Of a stretch of 41,920 nucleotides of DNA, positions 18,842 to 27,344 are shown one piece after another. Source of the stretch: a virus; IMG/VR virus record IMGVR_UViG_3300022818_000030, positions 1 to 41,920 of that record; one strand, written 5' to 3'. The position numbers and the translations under genes are program-made. The notes under the pieces are model-generated. The model had not been told where the DNA came from. It saw only the letters and a program-made list of their open reading frames with translations, and searched no databases. Within the stretch, counting starts at the first letter, position 1. Each line of letters opens with the position of its first letter.

Positions 18842-19768
18842 ATGGAACACGTACATGCTTATCCCTCTGTGATGCAACTGGGGCACAAAATGATTGCCGA
18901 CATATTTTCCGGCCCCGTTTTGGTGGAGGAAAAGGTAGACGGCTCTCAATTCTCGTTTGGGCGAATAAACGGGGAACTTGTCTGCCGGAGTAGTGGTAAA
19001 CAGCAATTGATAGACGCCCCCGATGATATGTTTTCTAAAGTCATTGAAATCGTCAAGACGCTTGATCTGCACCCCGACTGGACATATCGCGGAGAATTGC
19101 TCAACAAACCAAAACATAATACGCTGGTTTATTCCCGCGTTCCAAAACAAAACATCATCATTTTCGACATAAACACAGGGCTAGAGGAGTATATGACCCA
19201 TGAACAAAAAACAGAAGAGGCGAATCGTTTGGGGCTGGAAGTTGTCCCGCTCTTGTTTTCTGGTAAAGTGGACAACTTTGAAGTGTTCAAAGAGTTTCTT
19301 GACAAAGAATCCGTATTGGGTGGGTCTCTAATCGAGGGAGTGGTAATCAAGAATTATGCCCTCTTCACGGCAGAGAAGAAAGTCGCAATGGGGAAGTACG
19401 TGTCCGAGAAATTCAAGGAAGTACATTCCGGCGACTGGAAAGACCGCAATCCAACCAGCAGGGATTTTGAAACCATCCTTGTGGAGAAATATCGCACGGA
19501 GGCGCGCTGGCAAAAGGCCGTACAGCACTTGCGCGAAGCCGGGACGCTTACAGAATCCCCGCAGGACATTGGATTACTGATAAAGGCGGTTCCCGTTGAT
19601 ATTTTGAAAGAGTGCGAGGAAGAAATAAAAGAGACTCTATTCAAACACGTTTGGCCTCATATCTCTCGTGGTTTAACTCGCGGATTACCAGAGTGGTATA
19701 AAGACGAATTGGCTAAAACCGCGTTTCCAACAACTTCCGATACGTCTCCACAAGATAGCAATGGATAA
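18842..19768 (+). CDS. RNA ligase, Rnl2-like nucleotidyltransferase, 308 aa
   Basis: Covalent nucleotidyltransferase motifs are in order: motif I EEKVDGS (K31 is the AMP-linked lysine), motif III TYRGELL (E85), motif IIIa IIIFDIN (about 106-111), motif IV EGVVIKN (E165) and motif V MGKYVSEKFKE (K185, K190). The DGS after the lysine, the RGE motif and the length fit Rnl2-type RNA ligases better than ATP DNA ligases. Residues ~200-308 are helical and specific to this group. The enzyme seals 3'-OH/5'-PO4 ends, usually to repair host-nicked tRNA. It overlaps the helicase gene by 8 bases. Proximity to a large structured RNA is notable. Confidence 0.85.
   Translation: MEHVHAYPSVMQLGHKMIADIFSGPVLVEEKVDGSQFSFGRINGELVCRSSGKQQLIDAPDDMFSKVIEIVKTLDLHPDWTYRGELLNKPKHNTLVYSRVPKQNIIIFDINTGLEEYMTHEQKTEEANRLGLEVVPLLFSGKVDNFEVFKEFLDKESVLGGSLIEGVVIKNYALFTAEKKVAMGKYVSEKFKEVHSGDWKDRNPTSRDFETILVEKYRTEARWQKAVQHLREAGTLTESPQDIGLLIKAVPVDILKECEEEIKETLFKHVWPHISRGLTRGLPEWYKDELAKTAFPTTSDTSPQDSNG
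19737..19750 (+). repeat. Dispersed motif variant CCGATACGTCTCCA
   Basis: Near the end of the RNA ligase gene (encoding SDTS), 24 bases before the helicase start. Confidence 0.65.
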
Positions 19769-21080
19769 ACCCATCAGCAACCGCGAAGCCGAGCAGGGCG
19801 TCCTCGCCGCGGTGATCCGCAACCCGGCACAGTACAAGCCTCTGGCGGACATACTCCAGCCCGACTCTTTCTCGTGGGAGTGTTTTTCGTGGTGTTGGGA
19901 GGCGTTTGCGAAACTGGAAGAACGCGGCTTACGTCTGGATGCAATCACCCTGGCCGACGAATTGGAGCGCGCTGGACGACTTGCGGGATTCCAGTTGCCA
20001 GAACTAAAGCAGTTCACCGGACGCGCGGCTGTGTCGCAACTGCGAGACGTTGAGACCACAGAGGCGGCGACCTCCTATGCCATAAATGTCCAGGATTACG
20101 CCGCGAAACGGAAGCTGGACGAATGGTTTACTCAATATCACAACCAGGCTCATAATGGACGAAAGGCATCAGAAATCGTAACCGATTTTCAGACCGATTT
20201 AAGTACTCTCGTTTTACATTCTGGAAAGACGTTGGCTCATACGGTCAATATGGAGGTCGGTACTGCCAAAGCGGAAGAGGCATCGAAGATAGCGAGTAGG
20301 GGCGAGAGGGCTGCCACAACGGGTTTGCCCGATCTTGATAAACTAGTCTCTCCAAAGAAAAGTGAATTGATAGTCATTGGCGCGCGCCCAGGACAGGGCA
20401 AAACGGGCTTCTTGGGCGATATAGCCATAGCCAACGCGAGATTAGGAAAAAGGGTACTGTCGTTTACAACCGAATCGTCCGACGTAATAGTTGTTCAAAG
20501 GATGATTTCAAAGTTATCTGGTATTGCTGCGGACAGAATCATGGACGGCAAATTGACCGAGGAAGAGTGGGAGAGGTTCCACGTTGCGTCTGCCGAACTC
20601 CGGGAACTCCCCATTACGGTATGCGACTTATCGGACTTGAAGATAGGGCAGATTCGCACAGAGAGCCGAAGAAATCCATACGATTTAATTCTTCTGGACT
20701 ATATCCAGCTAACCAACTCCGACACAAAAAAGGACAGACGCGACTTGGATATTGGCGAGGTTACAGGCGGACTTATTGGTCTGGCAAAGGAATTAGATAT
20801 AGTGGTTTTTGCTGCCGCGCAATTGGGGCGACAAGCAGAGGGGCGGGAACCTGTTTTGGCAGACCTGAGAGAAAGCGGAAGTATTGAGCAGGACGCGAGA
20901 ACCGTTATCTTCATCTATCGCACAGAGGCTTCTTCGGAGATGATAGTATCGAAGCACAATAATGGAGCCTGCGGAAAAGTGCCTGTATATTTCCACCCAA
21001 CCACGATAAGCTATAGCTCTGGGACGTATAACAACATCTCAGAGAAGATAAGCGCAAGAACCCCCTATGCGGACAATTAG
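19761..21080 (+). CDS. dnaB: Replicative DNA helicase, DnaB family, 439 aa
   Basis: Residues 1-110 are the DnaB N-terminal helical domain (NREAEQGVLAAVIRNPAQY is the usual opening). The RecA-like C-domain has Walker A GARPGQGKT (207-215), Walker B LILLDYIQL (about 317) and a DLRESGSIEQDAR motif with the arginine finger region near 380. It should be the hexameric helicase that unwinds the phage fork 5' to 3'. No primase or DNA polymerase is visible in the window, so host enzymes or genes outside the window would complete the replisome. Confidence 0.93.
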   Translation: MDKPISNREAEQGVLAAVIRNPAQYKPLADILQPDSFSWECFSWCWEAFAKLEERGLRLDAITLADELERAGRLAGFQLPELKQFTGRAAVSQLRDVETTEAATSYAINVQDYAAKRKLDEWFTQYHNQAHNGRKASEIVTDFQTDLSTLVLHSGKTLAHTVNMEVGTAKAEEASKIASRGERAATTGLPDLDKLVSPKKSELIVIGARPGQGKTGFLGDIAIANARLGKRVLSFTTESSDVIVVQRMISKLSGIAADRIMDGKLTEEEWERFHVASAELRELPITVCDLSDLKIGQIRTESRRNPYDLILLDYIQLTNSDTKKDRRDLDIGEVTGGLIGLAKELDIVVFAAAQLGRQAEGREPVLADLRESGSIEQDARTVIFIYRTEASSEMIVSKHNNGACGKVPVYFHPTTISYSSGTYNNISEKISARTPYADN

Positions 21081-21095
21081 TGAAAGGATAACAAA

Positions 21096-21293
21096 ATGTG
21101 TTTCCACAAATGGTCAAAATGGCATCAATATGAACACAGTTACACGCTCTACCCAGGAATATCCCATCCGGCGTATGTTTATGGCAAATCATTCCCTAGT
21201 CGCGATATTCGACAACGGCGCACCTGTGAGAAATGCGGAACAATACAAGATGTTCTTGTTGTCGAATATGTACCACTCCAAATGAAAGGATGA
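21096..21293 (+). CDS. Hypothetical 65-aa protein with a CxxC pair
   Basis: GTGAAAGGATAACAAA precedes the ATG. The N-terminus is aromatic/His-rich (MCFHKWSKWHQYEHSYTLYP) and a CEKCG pair lies near residue 45, so with Cys2 and the histidines it may bind zinc. The protein recalls short phage genes beginning CxHxW that carry one zinc site. A different frame over the same bases is rejected. Confidence 0.55.
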   Translation: MCFHKWSKWHQYEHSYTLYPGISHPAYVYGKSFPSRDIRQRRTCEKCGTIQDVLVVEYVPLQMKG

Positions 21294-21297
21294 TGAG

Positions 21298-21759
21298 ATG
21301 AGCGAAACTTATGCAATTGAAAACTGTATTTTTTGGGCGAAGAAAAATGTCCAGCCAGGGGTACGAGATATGGCGCTCCACCAATTGAAACAACTCAAAC
21401 TCGACGCCTCCGGGCATTACATCAAAGGCGGTTCCGAGCTCGTAGAGTTGGAACGGAAAGCCTCTGAATTTGAAGCACTATATAAATTATCAGAGGAAAT
21501 TTCCGATAAGAATGTCCAACTCCGCTCCCAAAATTTAGAACTGGAGGGAGCGATAAGAATTGTAAACAAGGCGTTGAGTACGGCAGTCGAAGGACGCGAT
21601 GCCTACGCTGTATCTTTCTATGCCTCACAGAAGCGGGTGGAGAGCGCGAGGGAAGTGATGGAAAAATACAGGGACATCGAAGACGATTATGATTGCTTCG
21701 CCGCCGCCGCATGGCTGGAAGCGAACCCTGCGCAAACCGACCCTGTTATCGGATGCTGA
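21298..21759 (+). CDS. Hypothetical 153-aa coiled-coil protein
   Basis: Residues ~45-125 form a long coiled coil (LVELERKASEFEALYKLSEE, then VQLRSQNLELEGAIRIVNKA). The end FAAAAWLEANPAQ is like the end of the zinc-ribbon protein encoded beside the integrase. The start is behind GAAAGGATGATGAG. Function unknown. Confidence 0.65.
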   Translation: MSETYAIENCIFWAKKNVQPGVRDMALHQLKQLKLDASGHYIKGGSELVELERKASEFEALYKLSEEISDKNVQLRSQNLELEGAIRIVNKALSTAVEGRDAYAVSFYASQKRVESAREVMEKYRDIEDDYDCFAAAAWLEANPAQTDPVIGC

Positions 21760-21929
21760 AAATGACACTCGCAGATGCTATCACTCAGAAGATAGTCGCG
21801 CCCGTCTTGTGTGACGGCTCTCGGATATGGGTCTGTACCAAGTGTGGTCAGTATTTAATTTACTACCTTAATCGCTACCACTTCACCTGCAAATGTGGCA
21901 TACTTGAGAAAATGCCCGCGACGGGGTAA
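21753..21929 (+). CDS. 58-aa zinc-ribbon protein
   Basis: CTKCG (about residue 28) and CKCG (about 46) form a compact zinc ribbon with aromatic residues between (YLIYYLNRYHF). The start overlaps the preceding stop (ATGCTGA); the ATG at 21762 is an alternative. No function assigned. Confidence 0.55.
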   Translation: MLKMTLADAITQKIVAPVLCDGSRIWVCTKCGQYLIYYLNRYHFTCKCGILEKMPATG

Positions 21930-21960
21930 CGTCCGGGCACATGACCGAAGAAGGTCTTCG

Positions 21961-22351
21961 ATGAACGAAATTATAACACAATCCCCAGAAGAAATAAAAG
22001 AGAAGGAGCGCGCATATAGCGCCGTATATTATGCCGCGCACAAAGAAGAGCGCGCCGCCTATAAAAAACATAAACGCGCCAACCACCGCGCGGAGGTATT
22101 GAGCCACTACGGCGGTAAATGTGCTTGTTGCGGAGAAACCACCTATGAGTTTTTTGGCAATAGACCACATAAACGGCGGAGGCGCGAAACACAGAAAAGA
22201 AGTCGGTCGCAGCAGCCACGATATGATTGGATGGTTAATAAAAAGCAACTATCCCGACGGCTTCCAAATCTTATGCCATAATTGCAATCAAGCCAAGGGG
22301 TTCTATGGGGAATGCCCGCATCAAAAAAAGGGAGATGACAAGCATGGATGA
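21961..22351 (+). pseudogene. HNH endonuclease with a frameshift in a T6 run
   Basis: Two frames together spell an HNH protein of about 130 aa. The first gives a basic helix region (EERAAYKKHKRANHRAEVLS) and GKCACCGE. The second gives LAIDHINGGGAKHRKEVG and GFQILCHNCNQAKGFYGECP, with the DH and N-x-x-C-x-x-C of the HNH fold. The frames join at the T run 22150-22155; one T fewer would restore a continuous EFLAIDH reading. It is a real inactivating indel, a sequencing error, or less likely a slippage site. Such HNH proteins are common free-standing phage nucleases. Confidence 0.75.
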
Positions 22352-22439
22352 CTTTCTATCATTCCCCATGTGGAATTGGATAAGTCTTGTTTTCGCTCGA
22401 AACCGCAATGCGGGCAGGATACTCCCCCCACGACTTTAA
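22344..22439 (+). CDS. 31-aa microprotein
   Basis: A short frame overlapping the end of the HNH gene by 8 bases, MDDFLSFPMWNWISLVFARN plus a basic tail. GGGAGATG lies upstream. It is the last plus-strand frame before the convergent structural block; evidence for translation is weak. Confidence 0.35.
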   Translation: MDDFLSFPMWNWISLVFARNRNAGRILPPRL

Positions 22440-22479
22440 CGAGAGGGCGTTTGCAAACAGGGCAGAGGCGTTTCATTCG

Positions 22480-23250
22480 CTAAATCCCGTAATGAATATT
22501 GCCCGACACGCCCGACGCCAGTGATTGGTTATCCGTAATGTTGGCGTGAAACACACAGTACCGCGTTGTCCCAGATGTTGCAATCACTATTCCAACGGAA
22601 TTTGTGTCAGTGGCAACACAGTTACCCATGATAATGTTAGTCACAGTCTTTGGGGTTGGCATGGTCGAGGGTTGTGCATAGGACATAACGGCATTAGTAC
22701 CGGCCTTCGTTCCGGTGGCGCGCCACCAATGATGTACTAACCTACCGTGAATTGAAAATACACTGAGAGTTGTTGTGGGTTGTCCGCCGATGCTATCGTC
22801 GAACTCTGCCACCGTCCATGCTAAACTGGCAGTGTTGAAATAGTCAGGAAATCCAACCGGACTCGACGCCTTGCTGTAAAAGGGTACCGTAATTGCGGAA
22901 TTGGCAATGGGGTAATCCGAACCACCCGTTACGGTTAAAACCGTGTCTTCAACCTTTACAACAGAAAAATACCTATATCCCGCGTATGTCGCATATTGCC
23001 CGAATCTTAATTTGTCCCCAACGGAATAAATAGATGCCGCGCCCGAGGGAACGAGAATTTTATCCGCCGCGCTGTACCCCCATGCTTGATTCGCCGCAAT
23101 CCAACCACCCCATCCAATGAGTCCGCTGGTAACGAGTTGCGCCAACGTAGACTTTTTAGACGCCGCAACCGCGACCTCTTCGATTTCTGCCAGGTCTGTG
23201 GGTTGAGGCGCGGTCTGCGCGGTCAAATCTGATATTTTCTTGTTAGCCAT
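22480..23250 (-). CDS. Tail fibre/receptor-binding-type protein, 256 aa
   Basis: The N-terminus MANKKISDLTAQTAPQPTDL is the pattern common at the start of phage tail-fibre and virion-associated proteins (KISDLtaa..p..tDl). The remainder is beta-rich with Gly/Ser/Thr repeats and no visible catalytic motif. It is the last structural gene and reads toward the convergent plus-strand block. Receptor binding or decoration is the likely role. Confidence 0.65.
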   Translation of the reverse strand: MANKKISDLTAQTAPQPTDLAEIEEVAVAASKKSTLAQLVTSGLIGWGGWIAANQAWGYSAADKILVPSGAASIYSVGDKLRFGQYATYAGYRYFSVVKVEDTVLTVTGGSDYPIANSAITVPFYSKASSPVGFPDYFNTASLAWTVAEFDDSIGGQPTTTLSVFSIHGRLVHHWWRATGTKAGTNAVMSYAQPSTMPTPKTVTNIIMGNCVATDTNSVGIVIATSGTTRYCVFHANITDNQSLASGVSGNIHYGI

Positions 23251-23253
23251 AGT

Positions 23254-23487
23254 TTACTCCGGTAAAGACATTATTCGGGTCATTTTAGGTACTTGTCCAA
23301 GAACCTGTGCATAAACCATATATGCCGCCCAGACGATCCTTGTATCCCCCGCCACCGTGACTCTCGTATTCCCACCCACGTCTACGCGTGTGTCGTCGTT
23401 CAGGTACGCGGTAGTCTGTACCGTCGCGTACTTGACGGTATCGGGTAACTGAAGCGAGGCGGGGGAGGGAGGTAAAGAGAGGGCCAT
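23254..23487 (-). CDS. Hypothetical 77-aa beta-rich protein
   Basis: The repeated strand pattern TRVDVGGNTRVTVAGDTRIV suggests a short beta-helix or coat-decorating peptide. It sits between two tail-type genes with 1-4 base gaps (TAGATG with the upstream gene), so it is part of the same unit. Confidence 0.55.
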   Translation of the reverse strand: MALSLPPSPASLQLPDTVKYATVQTTAYLNDDTRVDVGGNTRVTVAGDTRIVWAAYMVYAQVLGQVPKMTRIMSLPE

Positions 23488-24192
23488 CTAGCGCACCAAA
23501 GACAAGCCGAATTGTGGAACGCTGGCATTCAAGGCTCCGCCATTGTTCTGATATAAATATGCGATTATATAGTCACTCTGAGAACTAACGCCAATCCAGG
23601 TGCAAAAGGGGTATACGTCCGTTGTGATATTGGATGGCAGAAAACTGAACAATGTTTGCGCGCCGATTTGGACATCATCTTTGTCGTATTGTTTTATAGA
23701 CATAGCCCTTCGTCCGGTTCCGCCCTGTACGAATGTGACTGTTCCAAAAACAAGTAAGTCCCTATTGGCGACGATGCGAACAAAAATCTTTGTTGGAGTT
23801 GCGGCGTCAAATTTCAAATAATCATTTGATTTAGACGTGGCGAAGAAACTAATTGGGGTTTCCGCATTATTTGGAATTGACTGCGCCCCCGAAGTTTTGG
23901 TAAAATTGTACGTCGGGGATATTTCAAAAGTTCCGCGTTGCGCCACGAACCCGTTTAGGAAATTGGGAATATTACCCCCATTCGGCAACCATCCACCGAC
24001 CGCGTCCGCGACGGGGCCAACGCGGTTGAGGTCTTGGCGCAGTTTTTCTATCTCCATCAAATCGGTCATTGTCCCATCCACATAGGAAGTGAGACGGTCT
24101 CCCAACTTAATCATCGGAACCTCTGCTTTCGGAATCAACAACACAATCAGCGCGATTGTCGCAAGAATATTGAACAACCCTTGGGCTTTCAT
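23488..24192 (-). CDS. Membrane-anchored or signal-bearing tail protein, 234 aa
   Basis: Residues 5-21 (GLFNILATIALIVLLIP) are hydrophobic, then comes a short coiled coil (TDLMEIEKLRQDLNRVG) and a beta-rich C-terminal domain (residues ~85-234). Such N-terminal membrane segments are unusual in fibre proteins. It may be a lipoprotein-like or membrane-associated virion or exclusion factor. It has its own good promoter (24216-24244), the only one within this late block that I see downstream of the capsid. Confidence 0.55.
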   Translation of the reverse strand: MKAQGLFNILATIALIVLLIPKAEVPMIKLGDRLTSYVDGTMTDLMEIEKLRQDLNRVGPVADAVGGWLPNGGNIPNFLNGFVAQRGTFEISPTYNFTKTSGAQSIPNNAETPISFFATSKSNDYLKFDAATPTKIFVRIVANRDLLVFGTVTFVQGGTGRRAMSIKQYDKDDVQIGAQTLFSFLPSNITTDVYPFCTWIGVSSQSDYIIAYLYQNNGGALNASVPQFGLSLVR

Positions 24193-24215
24193 TGGGGAAC
24201 CTTTCGATTAGATTA

Positions 24216-24244
24216 ATTATAACCTACCTTAATGAGCGACGTAA
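24216..24244 (-). promoter_or_regulatory. Internal promoter for the last tail genes
   Basis: Minus strand: TTACGT (24244-24239), 17-base spacer, TATAAT (24221-24216). It overlaps the stop region of the upstream gene and starts transcription about 17 bases before the 234-aa gene. Confidence 0.65.
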
Positions 24245-24556
24245 AACCACGCGTTTAAAATAATAGACTTTTCTCTGGGCTTGACAGGTCACGGCAAATG
24301 TATAGCAGTATTCAGCCCCGCTCGAAGCGCCCACTTCATTCGCGATTGTCTTTAGGGTAAGCGTGGTTGTCCCCGTTCCAGACAGCGACCCGGCCAGTAC
24401 CGTAGCGGATACATCCGACCCGTTGCGATAGGCGGACATGAAGCTGTTCGCATCAATCGTAATGACCGCCGGATAGGTGAAGGCAAAGGCGTTGCTCTCG
24501 CCCTCAATCACGACCTCGCCGCTTCCTTTGCATTCCATTGACGTTATTTGACTCAT
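24224..24556 (-). CDS. Hypothetical 110-aa beta-rich virion-type protein
   Basis: Strand-rich sequence (GEVVIEGESNAFAFTYPAVI, then GTGTTTLTLKTIANEVG and CYTFAVTCQAQRKVYYFKRV) suggests an Ig-like or small beta-sandwich domain. Its start overlaps the end of the 153-aa gene (ATGA). A decoration or tail role is inferred from position. Confidence 0.55.
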   Translation of the reverse strand: MSQITSMECKGSGEVVIEGESNAFAFTYPAVITIDANSFMSAYRNGSDVSATVLAGSLSGTGTTTLTLKTIANEVGASSGAEYCYTFAVTCQAQRKVYYFKRVVLRRSLR

Positions 24557-25014
24557 AATAACTCCTTCGCTTTCCTCGCGGCCAACTCCTGTGTGTCTAA
24601 ATCCAACGCATCTATGGTGGTGACTTCGTCCACATAAACCTGTTGCTGGCGCAGTTTTTCAAGGATGTACTGTTCATCCTGTTTATCTTGCGACACCGCT
24701 TCGTCCCCGTGATGTATAAAACTTAAATCCTTAACGGCTACGGCCAACGTCCTTCCGTCTGTCATGGCTACTACAAAGTCTAACTTCTTCCATCCTGGCA
24801 TGCCTTCCGTACCCAAGATGTACTGATATTGATACCCCGCGACTCTGGGGGACTTGTCTAATTCTTTAGAAAGCCTTTCTTCCGCCATGGAGTCTGCCGG
24901 GATGCCCTGAATAAAGCCGGTTAAAGACTCGGCTGGAGCGCCCTCCTGTACGGGTCGAACAATCTCTACGGGAGGTTTCTTCTTGCGAGGCTTTTTATAC
25001 TGAAACTTTGTCAT
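24553..25014 (-). CDS. Possible PD-(D/E)XK-fold protein, 153 aa
   Basis: After a basic Pro/Lys-rich start (FQYKKPRKKKPPVEIVRP), the segment YQYILGTEGMPGWKKLDFVV followed by RTLAVAVKDLSFIH resembles the Asp and x-x-K strands of the PD-(D/E)XK fold, but the Glu before the Lys is absent (VAVKD). It might be a degenerate nuclease carried in the virion block. The overlap with both neighbours (ATGA) shows operon membership. Confidence 0.45.
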   Translation of the reverse strand: MTKFQYKKPRKKKPPVEIVRPVQEGAPAESLTGFIQGIPADSMAEERLSKELDKSPRVAGYQYQYILGTEGMPGWKKLDFVVAMTDGRTLAVAVKDLSFIHHGDEAVSQDKQDEQYILEKLRQQQVYVDEVTTIDALDLDTQELAARKAKELL

Positions 25015-27344
25015 GTCATGTCCATCAAAGACACTGTGATTTTTCCCCTCCAGATACGCAAAATCTTGTTGTAGATTTCTCTGTAAACCGTAGGAGGACT
25101 TATGATGACTTGTCGGTTGTGCAGTTCTGGAAATATCGAAGTCATTCGTATGGCTCCGGGGTACTGTGAGGCATTTCGGAGAAAGGCTAACAAGTCCTCG
25201 GCTTTATGATCCTGCCCGCCCCCCAATGTCTTTCCGCCCACGATGACTCGAAGGTTCCAGATCGGCCTATTGGGAACACGAGTAAATCCATCTATGACCG
25301 TCGCCTCGATAACTGGAGGCGTGGAGGCGGCATCTGTAAGGCATCTGAGCCTGAATCTAAATGCCCGAATGTTCCCAAGGTGCAGTTTTATCGTATCTTC
25401 CGGAGAGGACAGGAGATTCCCGGCATAAACCCATGTCGCCCCGCCGATATTCTCATCCACCTGGTAATCGAACTCTACCCGGATGGTGGAACCGTTCAGG
25501 TTAGACGATGCTACGGTAAACTCGCGAATGTACTTTGCGAGTCTTGCCGCGCTATCATCGAAGGTCGGGGAGACTATCGAAAGCTCGTGCTGGTAGACCA
25601 TATTGGAATCATAGAGTGGGCTGGCAACGTCCTTGGGTAGGTCGAAGTAAAAGATATCTCCCCCCGCATCTATCCATACCCTCGGTTGCCCATCCTCTAC
25701 GGGCTGTACCGCAACGTCGCGGACTCTGTATCCGGCCTGAGGGCACCTGAATATCTCCATGTGTGTAAGTCCGTTGTAGACCTGCACAGATGAGATTCCA
25801 GTAACCCCCGCGTCCATAGCGCAGAACATCCTTGCCGAGTCAAGTGCAAAGGCGGCATACGCCCCTTGTCTTGTCCCCGGAAGCCCCCTGCCTCTCCATG
25901 CTTGACCTACGTCCTCGGCGTTTCCACCGTATTTCCGAAGCAAGGTATTTAACCACGAGAAGTAAAGAACGGAGTTCCAATAAACCGCGGCTTGTCCATT
26001 TCTCGCAGAGGGAGTAGCCTCTATTCCCGAATTCAATTTTGTATAGCGGTCATTTGAAACTATCCCCATCCCATTCTCTTTGAAAACCTGCAATCCAGAG
26101 TCCGTCCACAAGACAGACGTAATCGGATAGGTGTATTCTCCACAGTTTATGGCAGTTCTAAAGACCAACGGATTTGTACCCGCGTTAGCCCTTGCGACCG
26201 TTGTGGCCGTTGCTCCATTGTTCACCTTCCAGATTTGAGGGCCGTCTGCGGCATCGTAACCCAACGCGAGCATGGATGCCATGTTCGTCCCATCATCCGC
26301 CCATGTTGTGGTGTCTGCGCGCCTAATGTTGGTAGATTCACCTTGAGGGAAATAACAAACGAGATCAGAAACCACTGGTCTACCAGAAACAACAGTTAAT
26401 CCATGTCCGGTATGCTCTGTTGCCACACCCGTGGTTGCGAAAGAGAACAGTTGTGAGTTTCCTGTCGCGGGACTTGTTACCGCGAACCACCCTCCCCAAG
26501 ACATGCAGGCGGCCGATACGAACCACGACCTCTGGCTTGTATCCGCAGGAGTCACACGGTAATACATCTTGAACGCGTTGGTGGGATCAGTCCAGGTATC
26601 TCCGTCTGTGCTTACTTTGCTTCCCGTCCCTGCATCGTTGCAACCGACTTCCCAATGGTTCGCCTGTCCATCGGTGGGAGCGCCAAAGACGTAGACATGA
26701 TAAGTCAAAGCAGTTAAGGCTTGCGAAATGGCGAAATCGGCTTCAACCGACGTAAAATCAGTTATATCCGCAGTCGTCTTTGTTACGATCTGAATAACAG
26801 CGCCCGGAGAACCCGCAACGGGAGTACTGTCCGAGGCTAAGACACAAGACAAAACTCCGGGTGTTCCAACCCGCCTTATCCACAACTTGATATGCGTGTG
26901 AGTGGCGGCAGTAGCAGTATAAGAAACGGAGATTCCTGTTGTCGCCCCAAAAAGTTCTTTCCACATCATCGAACCCGGAGCGGTTGCATCCGCAACACGG
27001 AAGCCCGTGGCTCGTTTCCATTGGGGGCAGGGAAGGACATAGCCCGCGGTCAGAGTCCATGCAGCCTCGGCATCGAAGTAACCCGCGGCGGAATCTTCGT
27101 AGTTTCGTACCCCGCGTCCGTCTGTCCACTCGCGCTGTTCAAGCAGGGTTAGAGAGGGGTCGTTGCCATACTTCTTACCGGTACGCGAGAATACGGCTCC
27201 AAAAGACGATTCGGTAGTCCTCTCGTCAATAGAGTATCCTTCTGCCCCTCGGTCTAGTTTCAGTCCCCATTTCTGCCCCCCAAGGTCTAGAATGACATGG
27301 TGGGTGGGATTAGGGTCGGATGGACTTGCGTGTACGTTTGGCAT
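25011..27344 (-). CDS. Large tail protein, 777 aa, beta-propeller-like
   Basis: The N-terminus (DPNPTHHVILDLGGQKWGLKL) and many WD/Gly-rich strand blocks (WFVSAACMSWGGWFAVTSPA; AAVYWNSVLYFSWLNTLLRK; VWIDAGGDIFYFDL) indicate a repetitive beta architecture, probably a propeller or stacked-sheet body of a tail hub or tubular protein. It is the largest gene of the tail block. It follows the 276-aa gene with a TAATG overlap. In short-tailed phages a protein of this size and position often forms the nozzle or needle base; that assignment is inference. Confidence 0.6.
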   Translation of the reverse strand: MPNVHASPSDPNPTHHVILDLGGQKWGLKLDRGAEGYSIDERTTESSFGAVFSRTGKKYGNDPSLTLLEQREWTDGRGVRNYEDSAAGYFDAEAAWTLTAGYVLPCPQWKRATGFRVADATAPGSMMWKELFGATTGISVSYTATAATHTHIKLWIRRVGTPGVLSCVLASDSTPVAGSPGAVIQIVTKTTADITDFTSVEADFAISQALTALTYHVYVFGAPTDGQANHWEVGCNDAGTGSKVSTDGDTWTDPTNAFKMYYRVTPADTSQRSWFVSAACMSWGGWFAVTSPATGNSQLFSFATTGVATEHTGHGLTVVSGRPVVSDLVCYFPQGESTNIRRADTTTWADDGTNMASMLALGYDAADGPQIWKVNNGATATTVARANAGTNPLVFRTAINCGEYTYPITSVLWTDSGLQVFKENGMGIVSNDRYTKLNSGIEATPSARNGQAAVYWNSVLYFSWLNTLLRKYGGNAEDVGQAWRGRGLPGTRQGAYAAFALDSARMFCAMDAGVTGISSVQVYNGLTHMEIFRCPQAGYRVRDVAVQPVEDGQPRVWIDAGGDIFYFDLPKDVASPLYDSNMVYQHELSIVSPTFDDSAARLAKYIREFTVASSNLNGSTIRVEFDYQVDENIGGATWVYAGNLLSSPEDTIKLHLGNIRAFRFRLRCLTDAASTPPVIEATVIDGFTRVPNRPIWNLRVIVGGKTLGGGQDHKAEDLLAFLRNASQYPGAIRMTSIFPELHNRQVIISPPTVYREIYNKILRIWRGKITVSLMDMT

